Source: an uncultured Eubacteriales bacterium (GTDB lineage: Bacteria > Bacillota > Clostridia > Lachnospirales > Lachnospiraceae). Taken from it: a stretch of 64,000 bases of DNA. The position numbers and the translations under genes were made by a program. The notes beneath the pieces were generated by a model. The model was not told the origin of the DNA. It worked only from the letters and a program-made list of their open reading frames with translations, and searched no databases. The DNA lies in assembly GCA_900315015.1 (NCBI GenBank), contig OMXJ01000012.1, positions 1-64,000 on the forward strand, given 5' to 3'. Below, one piece after another: positions 14,384 through 23,589 of this stretch. How positions within the stretch are numbered: the first letter of the stretch is position 1; the number at the start of each line of letters is the position of its first letter.

Positions 14384-15886
14384 ATGGAAACTTTATCTTA
14401 TAAGACTCTTGAAGCCATGAATTATGATGGTTATCTTTTAAAGGATGCTCCTGAGCGAGTACTTCAGTTCGGAGAAGGAAATTTCCTCCGCGCTTTCGTT
14501 GATTACTTTATAGATTGCATGAACGAGCGTGCCGGCTTTAATTCAAAAGTAGTTCTTTGCCAGCCTATCGCACAGGGACTTTCAGATCTTTTAAATGCTC
14601 AGGATTGTCTCTATACACTCTATCTTAGAGGCTTTGAGAACGGCGGTGCTGTAAATAATAAGAGAATCATCTCATGTGTATCACGCTGCATCAACCCATA
14701 TGCTGACTATGAAAACTATCTTAAGAACGCTGCAAATCCAGACCTTCGTTACATCGTAAGTAACACAACAGAGGCTGGTATCGCTTATGATCCATCATGC
14801 AATTTCGAGGACAAGCCAGCAAACAGCTTCCCTGGAAAGCTTACACAGCTTCTCTATGAGCGTTTCAAGCTCTTTGGTTCACAAAAAGGCAAGGGCTTCA
14901 TCATTCTTTCATGTGAACTTATCGATGATAATGGTAAAGAGCTTAAGAAGATCGTTAAGAAGTACATCGAGCAGTGGAAGCTTGGAAGTGAATTCGAAAA
15001 GTGGATCGATGATGAGAATATCTTCTGTTCTACTCTTGTAGACAGAATTGTTCCTGGTTATCCACGTGCTGAAATTGATAAGATAAATGAAGAAAATGGT
15101 TATAAGGACAACTGTGTCGATACTGCAGAATGCTTTGGTTTCTGGGTAATCGAAGGTCCTGATTCAATCGCAGAGGAAATTCCTTTTGCAAAGGCAAAGC
15201 TCCCTGTTCTTGTTACAGCTAATCACAAACCATATAAGCAGCGCAAGGTTCGTATCCTCAACGGCGCTCATACCTCTTTTGTTCTTGGCGCTTACCTCGC
15301 AGGTCAGTCAATCGTTCGTGACTGCATGCATGATGAAGTTATCGCAAAGTTCATGAATGATACAATTTATAATGAGATCATTCCTACTCTCACCCTTCCA
15401 AAGGATGACTGCATGGAATTTGCCGCTGCTGTTACAGAGCGTTTCAAGAATCCATTCATTGACCATGCACTTCTTTCAATTACACTCAATTCCACCTCAA
15501 AGTGGAAGGCTAGAGTAATGCCATCCTTCAAGGGCTATGTAGAAAAGTTCGGAAAGCTTCCTAAGAACATTACAGCTTCACTTGCTTTCTATATTGCATT
15601 CTTTGCTGGAATCACAGGTTCTAAGGATAACTACAAGATCACAGAAAATGGTCTTATGGCAATGAACGGTGACAGAGAATATGCAATCAAGGACGATGCT
15701 CCTGTACTTGAATTCTACGCAGCTCATAAGGACGACGATTCAAAGACTCTCTCAAAGGCAGTTCTTTCAAACGAGAGCTTCTGGGGCGAGGATCTTTCAG
15801 CATATGAAGGTCTTACAGACAAGGTTGCAGAGCTCCTTGATAGAATCAAGGCCGAGGGTGCTTACGAAGTATTCAAGAGCCTGTAA
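14384..15886 (+). CDS. uxaB: Tagaturonate reductase / altronate oxidoreductase (UxaB)
   Basis: Reduces D-tagaturonate to D-altronate with NADH, the step between UxaC and UxaA. It is 500 residues, a mannitol-dehydrogenase-family length. The nucleotide-binding start is RVLQFGEGNFLRAFVDYFID. Later family motifs are VSNTTEAGIAYD, IILSCELIDDNGKELK, TLVDRIVPGYPR and KVRILNGAHT with the conserved catalytic-region Asn and His. AAAGGGG lies 13 bases before the ATG, a slightly long gap. Gene order uxaA-uxaB-kdgK supports UxaB over fructuronate reductase. Confidence 0.93.
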   Translation: METLSYKTLEAMNYDGYLLKDAPERVLQFGEGNFLRAFVDYFIDCMNERAGFNSKVVLCQPIAQGLSDLLNAQDCLYTLYLRGFENGGAVNNKRIISCVSRCINPYADYENYLKNAANPDLRYIVSNTTEAGIAYDPSCNFEDKPANSFPGKLTQLLYERFKLFGSQKGKGFIILSCELIDDNGKELKKIVKKYIEQWKLGSEFEKWIDDENIFCSTLVDRIVPGYPRAEIDKINEENGYKDNCVDTAECFGFWVIEGPDSIAEEIPFAKAKLPVLVTANHKPYKQRKVRILNGAHTSFVLGAYLAGQSIVRDCMHDEVIAKFMNDTIYNEIIPTLTLPKDDCMEFAAAVTERFKNPFIDHALLSITLNSTSKWKARVMPSFKGYVEKFGKLPKNITASLAFYIAFFAGITGSKDNYKITENGLMAMNGDREYAIKDDAPVLEFYAAHKDDDSKTLSKAVLSNESFWGEDLSAYEGLTDKVAELLDRIKAEGAYEVFKSL

Positions 15887-16115
15887 TGCATATTTAAATA
15901 TGTGCATTTTGATACGTGCATAAAACGCAAATTCAAAAACACAAATAGAAAAACGCAGATTTAAAAACACAAATGTAAAACACAAATGTAAAAACTTACA
16001 TAAAAATACGCACTTGTAAATATGTGCAAGTAAATATATACTTGTATATGTACACTTTGGGTGCACAACAAAAATATACAAGGGAATTTCTTCCTATTAA
16101 GAAAGGGTTTTTAAC

Positions 16116-17111
16116 ATGAATAAAAAGGTGGTTACTTTCGGTGAACTTCTTCTTAGACTTTCACCATTTGGTTACAAGAGAATAGTTCAGGCCGAGTCTT
16201 TTGAGGCAATTTATGCAGGCGCTGAAGCAAACGTTGCAGTTTCACTTGCTGTTATGGGCGTTCCTAGTGCTGTTGTTTCAAAGGTTCCAGCACACGAAAT
16301 CGGTCAGTGCGCAGTTAATACCCTCAGAAAATGGGGCGTTGATACTTCAAACATAGCTCGCGGCGGCGACAGACTTGGTATCTATTTCATCGAAAAGGGC
16401 GCATCACAGCGTGCTTCTAAGGTAGTTTATGATAGAGCTAATTCTTCAATCGCTACTGCCCTTGCTTCAGATTTTAACTGGAAGGAAATCTTCGCTGATG
16501 CTTCAATCTTCCATTTTTCAGGAATTACACCAGCTCTCAGTGATTCTCTTGCAGCTATTACGCTTGAAGCTGTAAAGGCAGCAAAGGAGCTTGGAGTTAC
16601 AGTTTCCTGCGACGTAAATTACCGCAGCAAGCTCTGGAGCAGAGAAAAGGCTCAGAAGGTCATGGCTCAGTACATGCCATATATCGATATCTGCATTGCT
16701 AACGACGAGGAAGTTACTGATGTTTTCGGTATCCCTCTTGAGGGTGCTGACATCAATAAGATTGCAGCCGACCTTGCAGAAAAGTATGGTTTCAAGGCTA
16801 TCGCAATCGATCATCTTGATTCAGTGTCATCTAATGAAAACTATTGGCAGGCAATGTACTATACAAACGGACAGGTTTACAACAGCTCAAGATATCATAC
16901 TGTAGTTATCGACCGTGTAGGTCTTGGTGATGCCTTTGGCGCAGGTCTCCTTTATGGAATTTACAATGAATTCGATCCTCAGAAGACCATCGAATGTGCT
17001 ATTGCAGCGTCAACACTCAAGTATTCTATCGAAGGCGATTCAAATATCGTTACAGCTGATGAAGTGCTTGCACTCGTTGCAGGAGCTGCATCAGGCGGCG
17101 TTCAGAGGTAA
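16116..17111 (+). CDS. kdgK: 2-keto-3-deoxygluconate kinase (KdgK)
   Basis: Phosphorylates 2-keto-3-deoxygluconate with ATP, feeding KdgA. A PfkB-family sugar kinase of 331 residues. Near the N-terminus are TFGELLLRLSP and AGAEANVAVSLAVMG for substrate binding. The C-terminal signature GLGDAFGAG holds the catalytic Asp near residue 272. AAAGGG precedes the ATG. It is the third gene of the rightward group. Its stop overlaps the first base of an IS200/IS605-like inverted repeat. Confidence 0.94.
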   Translation: MNKKVVTFGELLLRLSPFGYKRIVQAESFEAIYAGAEANVAVSLAVMGVPSAVVSKVPAHEIGQCAVNTLRKWGVDTSNIARGGDRLGIYFIEKGASQRASKVVYDRANSSIATALASDFNWKEIFADASIFHFSGITPALSDSLAAITLEAVKAAKELGVTVSCDVNYRSKLWSREKAQKVMAQYMPYIDICIANDEEVTDVFGIPLEGADINKIAADLAEKYGFKAIAIDHLDSVSSNENYWQAMYYTNGQVYNSSRYHTVVIDRVGLGDAFGAGLLYGIYNEFDPQKTIECAIAASTLKYSIEGDSNIVTADEVLALVAGAASGGVQR

Positions 17112-17323
17112 ACTACCCACCACCTAAAGATAATGGGTTTTCGCCCGTGGGTCATTTATAAACGCCTAAAAAAGCTATTTCCTTTTTTAAATATAATTCA
17201 TACCCTCACACAAAGAGAGCTGCATCCTTCAATGCAGCTCTCTTTATTTTATATTATATTTCTTCTGTCTCAGTCTGGTGAACCATTTAACACAGGCCCA
17301 CTGCCTTTAGGCGGTGGGTAGTT
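17111..17323. mobile_element. Possible IS200/IS605-derived non-autonomous element (no transposase)
   Basis: AACTACCCACCACCTAAAG (17111-17129) is repeated inverted at 17305-17323 with one mismatch, bounding 213 bases. The right end holds a hairpin, CCCACTGCC-TTTA-GGCGGTGGG (17297-17318). The left end has CCCACC...GTGGG. Subterminal hairpins with this sequence style are typical of IS200/IS605 ends. No transposase frame is inside. The boundaries are inferred from the repeats only. Confidence 0.5.
17212..17245 (+). terminator. Terminator after kdgK
   Basis: A 14-bp perfect stem AAAGAGAGCTGCAT / ATGCAGCTCTCTTT with a six-base loop, followed by ATTTTATATT. It lies inside the putative mobile element and could serve both convergent genes. 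Confidence 0.8.
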
Positions 17324-17330
17324 CACGAAA

Positions 17331-18341
17331 CTATAATCTGGTAGATGCTCTCTGGATAAGCTCTCCTGAGAATACGACCTTCTGAGGTGGCTCTTCTCCG
17401 TCTAGAGCTGATATAAGAGTCTTTACAAGCTGAGCACACATCTTCTCAAGTCTATTTTCTACACTTGTAAGCTCTGGCTCGCAGCAAACAGAAATAATAG
17501 AATTATTATAGCCTACTATCTGAATGTCATCTGGAATCTTCATTCCATTCTTAATTGCAAACTTTGCAGAAGCACTTGCAAGAATGTCATCTGATGCAAC
17601 GATTGCGCTGAACTTAAGACCCTCTGCCTTTATGCTCTCAAGGAACTTAACTACTCCGTCTACATCATCTCTTGCGCCTTCAAACAGACGCTGATATTTA
17701 GTATCTATAGGAAGACTTCTCATAAGATAAGCTGACTGGCAGCCTGCAAGTTTCTTAAGTCCTGAATAAGAACGTGAATTATATAAGTAAAGAACATCCT
17801 GAATTCCTTTATCAAGGAACAATCCGACAGTATCCTGCATCGCCTTAAGATCATCGCAGAGCGTGCAATAAATATTAGGGCTGTCCACATCTGCATTAAG
17901 AAGCATAACAGGAGTAGACTTTGCAGCATCTAATATGTACTGATTATCTTCTACTGATTGACCTACGAAGTTAGAACCTATCATTACAACACCGTCTACA
18001 TGCTGCGACATGAGCATGTCAAGGGATTTCTTCTTATTATCAATGTCATAGCCAGTGCAGGCAAGAACAGAATTATAATTATTTTTACGAAGATATTCTT
18101 CTATATAATATACTGCCTTTGCAAGATATATATCTGATGAATCTGCGCATAGAATTCCTATGGTCCTCATGGTATTAAGGCCAAGACCTCTTGCAAACGC
18201 ATTCGGAGTATAACCGCTCTTTGCAATTACATCTAGTACCTTTTTTCTGGTTTTTGGTCTAACATTCGCATTTCCATTAATTACTCTTGAAACCGTAGCA
18301 ATTGAAACTCCCGATTGTTTAGAGACATCGTAAATTGTCAT
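17331..18341 (-). CDS. LacI-family transcriptional regulator of the uronate locus
   Basis: A 336-residue repressor. The N-terminal helix-turn-helix is TIYDVSKQSGVSIATVSRVINGNANVRPKTRKKV with the hinge YTPNAFARGL, followed by a periplasmic-binding-protein-like sensor domain (MRTIGILCADSSDIYLAKAV, DGVVMIGSNF, FSAIVASDDILA, IQIVGYNNS). CGGAGGGG precedes the ATG. It lies between the catabolic and transport halves of the pectin locus, is transcribed divergently from the solute-binding protein, and has a matching operator after its own promoter. A role like B. subtilis KdgR is likely. The effector, perhaps a keto-deoxy sugar acid, is inferred. Confidence 0.88.
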   Translation of the reverse strand: MTIYDVSKQSGVSIATVSRVINGNANVRPKTRKKVLDVIAKSGYTPNAFARGLGLNTMRTIGILCADSSDIYLAKAVYYIEEYLRKNNYNSVLACTGYDIDNKKKSLDMLMSQHVDGVVMIGSNFVGQSVEDNQYILDAAKSTPVMLLNADVDSPNIYCTLCDDLKAMQDTVGLFLDKGIQDVLYLYNSRSYSGLKKLAGCQSAYLMRSLPIDTKYQRLFEGARDDVDGVVKFLESIKAEGLKFSAIVASDDILASASAKFAIKNGMKIPDDIQIVGYNNSIISVCCEPELTSVENRLEKMCAQLVKTLISALDGEEPPQKVVFSGELIQRASTRL

Positions 18342-18520
18342 ACTATTAACCCCTCCGATAACATTTCCATTAAAAAGTTATAAATATAAAATAAACAGAA
18401 TTAATGAAACTTTTTTCATAAATCACGGAAAAAGTGCGTTTATCTTAATCGTTTTCCTAATTCTTACATCTTACAATTACTACTTCTTACAAATAGTGCT
18501 AAACATACTAAATATAGGTA

Positions 18521-18584
18521 TGTTAGCGTTTTCACGATAATTATATCCTAGCTTAATTATACACTCTTCCTAATAAAATTACAA
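18521..18584 (-). promoter_or_regulatory. lacI promoter with downstream operator
   Basis: On the minus strand: TTGTAA (18579-18584), 17-base spacer, TATAAT (18556-18561), with the palindrome-like TGTTAGCGTTTTCA at 18521-18534 about 22 bases past the -10. This suggests autoregulation or CcpA control. The 18342-18926 gap holds this, the divergent promoter at 18745 and otherwise AT-rich DNA. Confidence 0.7.
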
Positions 18585-18744
18585 GTAGTTTTTGAAAACT
18601 CTTTCATTTATTATTTTCATTTTCTTTCATATATTTTTGTTGCTTTTTACCTTCAAACTGTTTAAAATTGTACCTTTTTTTGTTTAATCTTAATGGGCAG
18701 GTTTAAAAATATGGAATTTTTTTTAAAAAAATCAAAGTTTTTTG

Positions 18745-18790
18745 TTGCATTTTGCACAAAACTGTGATAATATAAATGTAAGCACTTACA
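18745..18790 (+). promoter_or_regulatory. Transport operon promoter with LacI-type operator
   Basis: TTGCAT (18745-18750), 17-base spacer, TAATAT (18768-18773), followed directly by the palindrome TGTAAGCACTTACA (18777-18790), the same half-sites as in the uxaC/uxaA region. It is about 135 bases before the solute-binding protein start. Confidence 0.75.
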
Positions 18791-18926
18791 ACACCATTTA
18801 ATTTGAACTTGATTATTTTATGAAATAGAAATGGTATCCCTTTTTTATATTTCCTTTCATTTCATAATATGGAATTGTTTGTAAGTAAAAAAAGAACTAA
18901 TTTCTTTAATAAGAGGAGGAATAAAA

Positions 18927-20291
18927 ATGAAATTAGCAAAGAGATTTATGGCATTAAGCCTTAGCGCACTCATGGCTCTTTCATTCGCAGGCTGCGGTGA
19001 TAAGACCAGTGACACATCAGCTACAACAAAGGCAAACTCAACAACAAAGGCTGCTGATTCAAACAGCGGAACAGATTCAGGCAAGGGCTATGAAGACTGT
19101 GAAATTTCTATTTCATGGTGGGGCGGCGATGCTAGACACGAAGCTACAATCGCAGCTATCGAAGCTTTCCAGAAGAAGTATCCTGGAATCACAGTTAAGT
19201 ACAACTACGGTGCTTGGTCAGATTGGGAGACAGCTATGGCTACACAGTTCTCATCTGGAACAGCTCCTGATGTAAACCAGATCAACTGGAACTGGATTGA
19301 ATCTTATTCATCAGATGGCTCAACATTCCTTGACCTTAACACAGTTGCTGATACCTTCGATCTTACACAGTATCCAGAGGACAAGCTCGACCTTTGTAAG
19401 GTAGGCGATTCTCTTCAGGCTGTACCTGTATCAATGACAGGTCGTATCTTCTACTGGAACAAGACAACATTTGACAAGGCAGGCATCGGCGTTCCTACAA
19501 CAAACGCAGAGCTTCTTGCCGCTGGTCAGACTTTCAAGGATGTTCTTGGTGATGATTACTATCCACTCTCACTTGGTGAGTACGATAGAATGATCTGCAT
19601 GGTTTACTATCTTGAAAGCAAGTATGGTAAGAACTGGGTTGAGAACGGTGCTCTTAACTATACAAAGGAAGAGATCATGGATGGTCTTTCATACATCGAT
19701 TCTCTTGAAGACAATCACGTAATGCCAACACTCGCTATCCAGATTGGTGATGGTGCTGATTCTCTTGATAAGAACTCAAAGTGGATCAATGGTAACTATG
19801 CTGGTATCCTTGAGTGGGATTCATCAGCTACAAAATATAGAAGTGCTCTTGCAGAGGGACAGGAAATGGTAGTAGGTAACTACTTCACAGACTGGGGTTC
19901 AAACCAGGGTGGTTTCACAAAGGTTTCTCTCGGATTCGCTATCACAGCTACTACAAAGCACCCACACGAGAGCGCAATGCTCATGAACTACCTTCTTAAC
20001 GAGGATGAAGGTACAACACTTCTTAACTCACAGCGTGGTATTCCTCTTTCAGCTGCAGCTCTTGCTAATTGTACATCACAGAACCTTCTTGATGAAATGG
20101 TTGCAGAGGCTAACTCAAAGGTTCTTGCATGGTGTGATTACCAGTTAGATGCTAAGTTCGAGGATTCTTCACTTAAGGGCAGCGACGGTGTTTACTATGA
20201 TGTATTCGGTAACCTCAGCTATGACAACTACACAGTTGAGCAGGCTGCAGATGCTCTTATCGAAGGTGTCGGAGCAACACTTAGCAAGTAA
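18927..20291 (+). CDS. Sugar ABC transporter substrate-binding lipoprotein
   Basis: Family 1 extracellular solute-binding protein, 454 residues. It begins with a lipoprotein signal (MKLAKRFMALSLSALMAL) and the lipobox SFAGC, followed by a Ser/Thr-rich linker. The mature domain starts near ISISWWGGDARHEATIAAIEAFQKKYPGI, a typical sugar-binding opening, with many aromatic residues. GAGGAGG precedes the ATG. It is the first gene of the rightward operon with GH105, two permeases and GH28, so the cargo is probably an oligogalacturonide or rhamnogalacturonan fragment. It is separated from the next gene by a hairpin, which would allow higher expression of the binding protein. Confidence 0.93.
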   Translation: MKLAKRFMALSLSALMALSFAGCGDKTSDTSATTKANSTTKAADSNSGTDSGKGYEDCEISISWWGGDARHEATIAAIEAFQKKYPGITVKYNYGAWSDWETAMATQFSSGTAPDVNQINWNWIESYSSDGSTFLDLNTVADTFDLTQYPEDKLDLCKVGDSLQAVPVSMTGRIFYWNKTTFDKAGIGVPTTNAELLAAGQTFKDVLGDDYYPLSLGEYDRMICMVYYLESKYGKNWVENGALNYTKEEIMDGLSYIDSLEDNHVMPTLAIQIGDGADSLDKNSKWINGNYAGILEWDSSATKYRSALAEGQEMVVGNYFTDWGSNQGGFTKVSLGFAITATTKHPHESAMLMNYLLNEDEGTTLLNSQRGIPLSAAALANCTSQNLLDEMVAEANSKVLAWCDYQLDAKFEDSSLKGSDGVYYDVFGNLSYDNYTVEQAADALIEGVGATLSK

Positions 20292-20358
20292 TAAAAAGCA
20301 TTACTTAAGATTCTAATCAGGTAGCTTTTCTAAGCTTCCCAGATCAATTTAAACTCTA

Positions 20359-20406
20359 ATATGCGGTGCTTATCTTCTATTTCCAGCTGAAGGCTGCACC
20401 GCATAT
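20359..20406 (+). terminator. Hairpin between the binding protein and GH105 genes
   Basis: Perfect 11-bp arms ATATGCGGTGC (20359-20369) and GCACCGCATAT (20396-20406) around a 26-base loop, followed by ATTATTCTC. The weak tail suggests partial termination or RNA stabilisation, which is common after binding-protein genes. Confidence 0.6.
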
Positions 20407-20481
20407 ATTATTCTCAAAAATCAAATAATTAATACATTATAAAACGACAAATTTTGTTGATTGTAATAGCAAAGGGGACAT

Positions 20482-21648
20482 ATGTACGATCGTGCGATAA
20501 AATTTGTAGACGATTTTTTCAATGGTTATACAAATTACAAACCTACTTGGAATTATGAAGATGGCTGCGTGCTCAAGGGCGCTGCAGATTTATATGATGC
20601 TACAGGGGATAAAAAATACGCTGACTTTGTAATCCGTTATCTCGAGCAGTGTGTTAACGAGGAAGGCATCATTACCAATTATGAAAACACCGCGCATAGT
20701 ATAGACAGCATAAATGCTGGCAAAGTTCTTTATTTTGCCTATAGCTATACCGGCGCTGAAAAATACAGAAAAGCCATCCAGTTCGTATACGACAGCCTTA
20801 TGGAGCAGCCTCGCAATAAGGCAGGCAACTTCTGGCATAAGGACATTTATCCAAATCAGGTATGGCTTGACGGCCTCTATATGGCTATGCCATTTTACAT
20901 GGCTTATGAAACAAAATTCAACGGACGTAAGAATTACAACGATATCTTAAGTCAGTATGAAAATGTTAGAAAGATTCTTTTTGACAAGGAGAAGGAGCTT
21001 TACTATCACGCTTATGATGAAGCAAGACTTCAGCCTTGGGCAGACAAGGTTACTGGTCTTTCAAAGAATTTCTGGCTCCGTTCAGAGGGCTGGCTCCTTA
21101 TGTCTTTTGCAGACACAGCTTCTGAGATGGACCATCAGATCTATGAAGGCTACAGAAGACTTGCTGATCTCCTTAAGGAGGGCGTGAATGGAATCCTTAA
21201 GTACAAGGATCCTGAGACCTCACTCTTCTATCAGCTCACAGCAAAGAAGGATTATCCTGGCAACTACCTCGAAACCTCTGGAAGTGAAATGATTGCTTAC
21301 GCTATTCTTAAGGGCGTAAGACTCGGACTCCTCCTTCCTGAGAAGTATTTACCAGTCGGCATCGAAATTGCTGAAGCACTCATCAAGGAAAAGATCGTTG
21401 ATGCTTCATCTACCGATGAGCGTAATATCTTAAAGGAAAAGTGCGAAGCTAATAATGTCAATTATGTTTCTTCTACAAATCTTGTTCTAAAGGATATCTG
21501 CATGGTTGCTGGTCTCGGACCGGGTGAAAAAAGAGACGGCACCGAAAGCTACTATCTTTCAGAACCAATAGTTTCAAACGACTCAAAGGGCGTTGGTCCG
21601 TTCATGATGATGCTCGCAGAACTTATAAAGGCATCATCTAATAAATAA
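20482..21648 (+). CDS. GH105 unsaturated galacturonyl/rhamnogalacturonyl hydrolase
   Basis: Removes the unsaturated galacturonate from the non-reducing end of pectin lyase products, giving the substrate for KduI. An (alpha/alpha)6-barrel protein of 388 residues with family stretches WNYEDGCVLKGAADLY, HSIDSINAGKVL, the catalytic-Asp region NQVWLDGLYMAMPF, FWLRSEGWLLM and ETSGSEMIAYAILKG. No signal peptide, so it acts in the cytoplasm on imported oligomers. AAGGGG precedes the ATG. It resembles the YteR/YesR type. Exact linkage preference is not visible. Confidence 0.9.
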   Translation: MYDRAIKFVDDFFNGYTNYKPTWNYEDGCVLKGAADLYDATGDKKYADFVIRYLEQCVNEEGIITNYENTAHSIDSINAGKVLYFAYSYTGAEKYRKAIQFVYDSLMEQPRNKAGNFWHKDIYPNQVWLDGLYMAMPFYMAYETKFNGRKNYNDILSQYENVRKILFDKEKELYYHAYDEARLQPWADKVTGLSKNFWLRSEGWLLMSFADTASEMDHQIYEGYRRLADLLKEGVNGILKYKDPETSLFYQLTAKKDYPGNYLETSGSEMIAYAILKGVRLGLLLPEKYLPVGIEIAEALIKEKIVDASSTDERNILKEKCEANNVNYVSSTNLVLKDICMVAGLGPGEKRDGTESYYLSEPIVSNDSKGVGPFMMMLAELIKASSNK

Positions 21649-21667
21649 TGAGAGGAGAAAAAGAAAT

Positions 21668-22573
21668 ATGGACTCTGCAGCTTCAACTCATAAGAGCAAG
21701 TTCTTTAAAAGAAATGTCGGTTTATTCTTTATTTTGATTTGGCTTATCGGCTTTATCATTTTTAAGGTATACCCTTTCGCAACATCACTTTACTACAGTT
21801 TCACTGATATGCATCTCTTCAATGGTATTCATAAGTTCGGTCTTTTCCAGTATGAGAAAGTTTTCACTACTTCAAAGATCATGAAATCTCTTAAGATTAC
21901 CTTTAAGTATGCATTCATTACAGTTCCTTTAAAGTTAATAGCAGCTCTTTTCATTGCTTATATTCTTAACTTTAAGATCAAGGGCGTTAATTTCTTCCGT
22001 ACAGCTTACTATGTTCCATCAATCCTTGGTGGTTCTGTAGCAGTTGCTGTTCTTTGGAAGGCAGTATTTAAGAATGATGGTATTATCAATACCATACTCG
22101 GTTTCTTTGGTGTTGAAGGTCCTAACTGGCTTGCTGATCCAGGCAAGGCTCTCTGGGTTATCTGCTTACTACGTATCTGGCAGTTCGGTTCTTCAATGGT
22201 TATTTTCCTTGCAGCCCTAAAGGGCGTTCCTGCAGATCTTTATGAGGCAGCTTCGCTAGATGGTGCCGGAAAGTGGAGACAGTTCTTCAGCGTAACCATT
22301 CCTCTTATCACTCCGGTTATCTTCTACAACCTCGTAACACAGCTCTGCCAGGCATTCCAGGAATTCAACGGACCATACATCATTACAAACGGTGGACCTC
22401 TTCAGTCAACCTCACTTGTTGCATACTTCGTTTATAAGTATGCTTTCGAGCAATATGAAATGGGTCTTGCGAGTGCTATTTCTTGGATACTATTCCTCAT
22501 CCTTCTCGTTCTTACGATCATTGCTTTCGTAAGTCAGAGATACTGGGTATACTACTCAGATGATGAAAATTGA
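21668..22573 (+). CDS. Sugar ABC transporter permease (MalF/LplB type)
   Basis: Inner-membrane permease of 301 residues with six predicted helices (first LFFILIWLIGFIIFKVYPFA). The ATPase-coupling EAA loop is EAASLDGAGKWRQFFSVTIPLITP. It starts 19 bases after the GH105 stop with a GAGAGGAG site. It pairs with the next gene. No cognate ATPase is nearby, so a shared MsmX-like ATPase elsewhere is presumed from what is known of such systems. Confidence 0.92.
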   Translation: MDSAASTHKSKFFKRNVGLFFILIWLIGFIIFKVYPFATSLYYSFTDMHLFNGIHKFGLFQYEKVFTTSKIMKSLKITFKYAFITVPLKLIAALFIAYILNFKIKGVNFFRTAYYVPSILGGSVAVAVLWKAVFKNDGIINTILGFFGVEGPNWLADPGKALWVICLLRIWQFGSSMVIFLAALKGVPADLYEAASLDGAGKWRQFFSVTIPLITPVIFYNLVTQLCQAFQEFNGPYIITNGGPLQSTSLVAYFVYKYAFEQYEMGLASAISWILFLILLVLTIIAFVSQRYWVYYSDDEN

Positions 22574-22591
22574 TAACGAAAGGAGAATAAA

Positions 22592-23458
22592 ATGGACGCA
22601 GTAGGAAAGAATAGAAGAACTTTACAGCTTATTTTCAGATATACGATTCTCATAATAGTCGGTATCATAATGATCTACCCTCTTTTATGGATGGTATCTG
22701 CTACCTTTAAGGTTAATTCAGAAATATTCTCAGGTATCGGTCTTATTCCAAAGAACCCTACACTTGACGGATATAAAAAGGCCGTAACTCAGAATTACGG
22801 CGGTGATATCAACGTTTGGAAGGCTATGCTCAATACTTATTCATACGTTCTTCCTAAGGTTGTTTTCACAGTTGTTTCTTCAACACTTACAGCATACGGT
22901 TTTGCTAGATTTAAGTTCGTTGGATCTAAAATCCTTTTCGCACTTCTTATGTCAACGCTCTTCCTTCCAAAGGAAGTTCTTAACATCCCTATGTTCGTAA
23001 TGTTCACAAAATTAGGTTGGGTAGATTCAAGTTTTTATCTTCCAATCATTGCACCAACACTCTTTGCAACTGATACATACTTCGTATTCATGCTTATCCA
23101 GTTTGCAAGAAACATTCCTAAGGAACTTGAGGAAGCTGCAAAAATCGATGGATGTAACGCTTGGCAGACACTTATCAAGGTCGATGTTCCAATGCTTATG
23201 CCAGCTATCGTTTCATGTGCACTCTTCCAGTTCATGTGGTCATCAAACGACTTCATGGGTCCTTTGCTCTATGTTAAGACACCTGCAAAGTATCCACTTG
23301 CAATATTCGTAAAGCTTTCAATGGATGCTGATAACGGTTTTGAATGGAACAGAGTACTTGCTATTTCTCTCATTTCCATCATTCCATCACTTATCGTATT
23401 CTTCTCAGCTCAGAACCAGTTCGTAGAAGGTATTTCAGCTGGTAGTGTAAAGGGTTGA
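22592..23458 (+). CDS. Sugar ABC transporter permease (MalG/LplC type)
   Basis: Second permease subunit, 288 residues, with an N-terminal helix (YTILIIVGIIMIYPLLWMVSATFK), further helices and the EAA loop EEAAKIDGCNAWQTLIKVDVPMLMP. It begins 18 bases after the first permease with GAAAGGAG. A strong terminator follows at 23487-23537, so GH28 may have its own start of transcription. Confidence 0.92.
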   Translation: MDAVGKNRRTLQLIFRYTILIIVGIIMIYPLLWMVSATFKVNSEIFSGIGLIPKNPTLDGYKKAVTQNYGGDINVWKAMLNTYSYVLPKVVFTVVSSTLTAYGFARFKFVGSKILFALLMSTLFLPKEVLNIPMFVMFTKLGWVDSSFYLPIIAPTLFATDTYFVFMLIQFARNIPKELEEAAKIDGCNAWQTLIKVDVPMLMPAIVSCALFQFMWSSNDFMGPLLYVKTPAKYPLAIFVKLSMDADNGFEWNRVLAISLISIIPSLIVFFSAQNQFVEGISAGSVKG

Positions 23459-23486
23459 TGCTTTAGAAACTAGTTTTAAAATTTAT

Positions 23487-23537
23487 TCCGGTGCTAAAGT
23501 TTATTCCTCAAAATAAACTATGCACCGGAGTTTTTTT
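23487..23537 (+). terminator. Terminator after the permease genes
   Basis: TCCGGTGC (23487-23494) pairs with GCACCGGA (23522-23529); an inner AGTTTATT / AATAAACT stem extends it. A T7 run follows. A TATAAT-like box occurs just after, possibly the -10 for the GH28 gene. Confidence 0.85.
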
Positions 23538-23589
23538 ATGGTATAATTATTGGAAATACTACAAAAACACTTTCATAAGGGAGGATACT

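Noticed and set aside
15797-16081. 94-residue leftward open frame between uxaB and kdgK
   Set aside because: Formed by the repetitive AC-rich gap and the end of uxaB; composition is repeat-driven and no start signal is seen.
18927-23458. Complete ABC importer including its ATPase
   Set aside because: No ATP-binding gene is found in the cluster; only the binding protein and two permeases are present.
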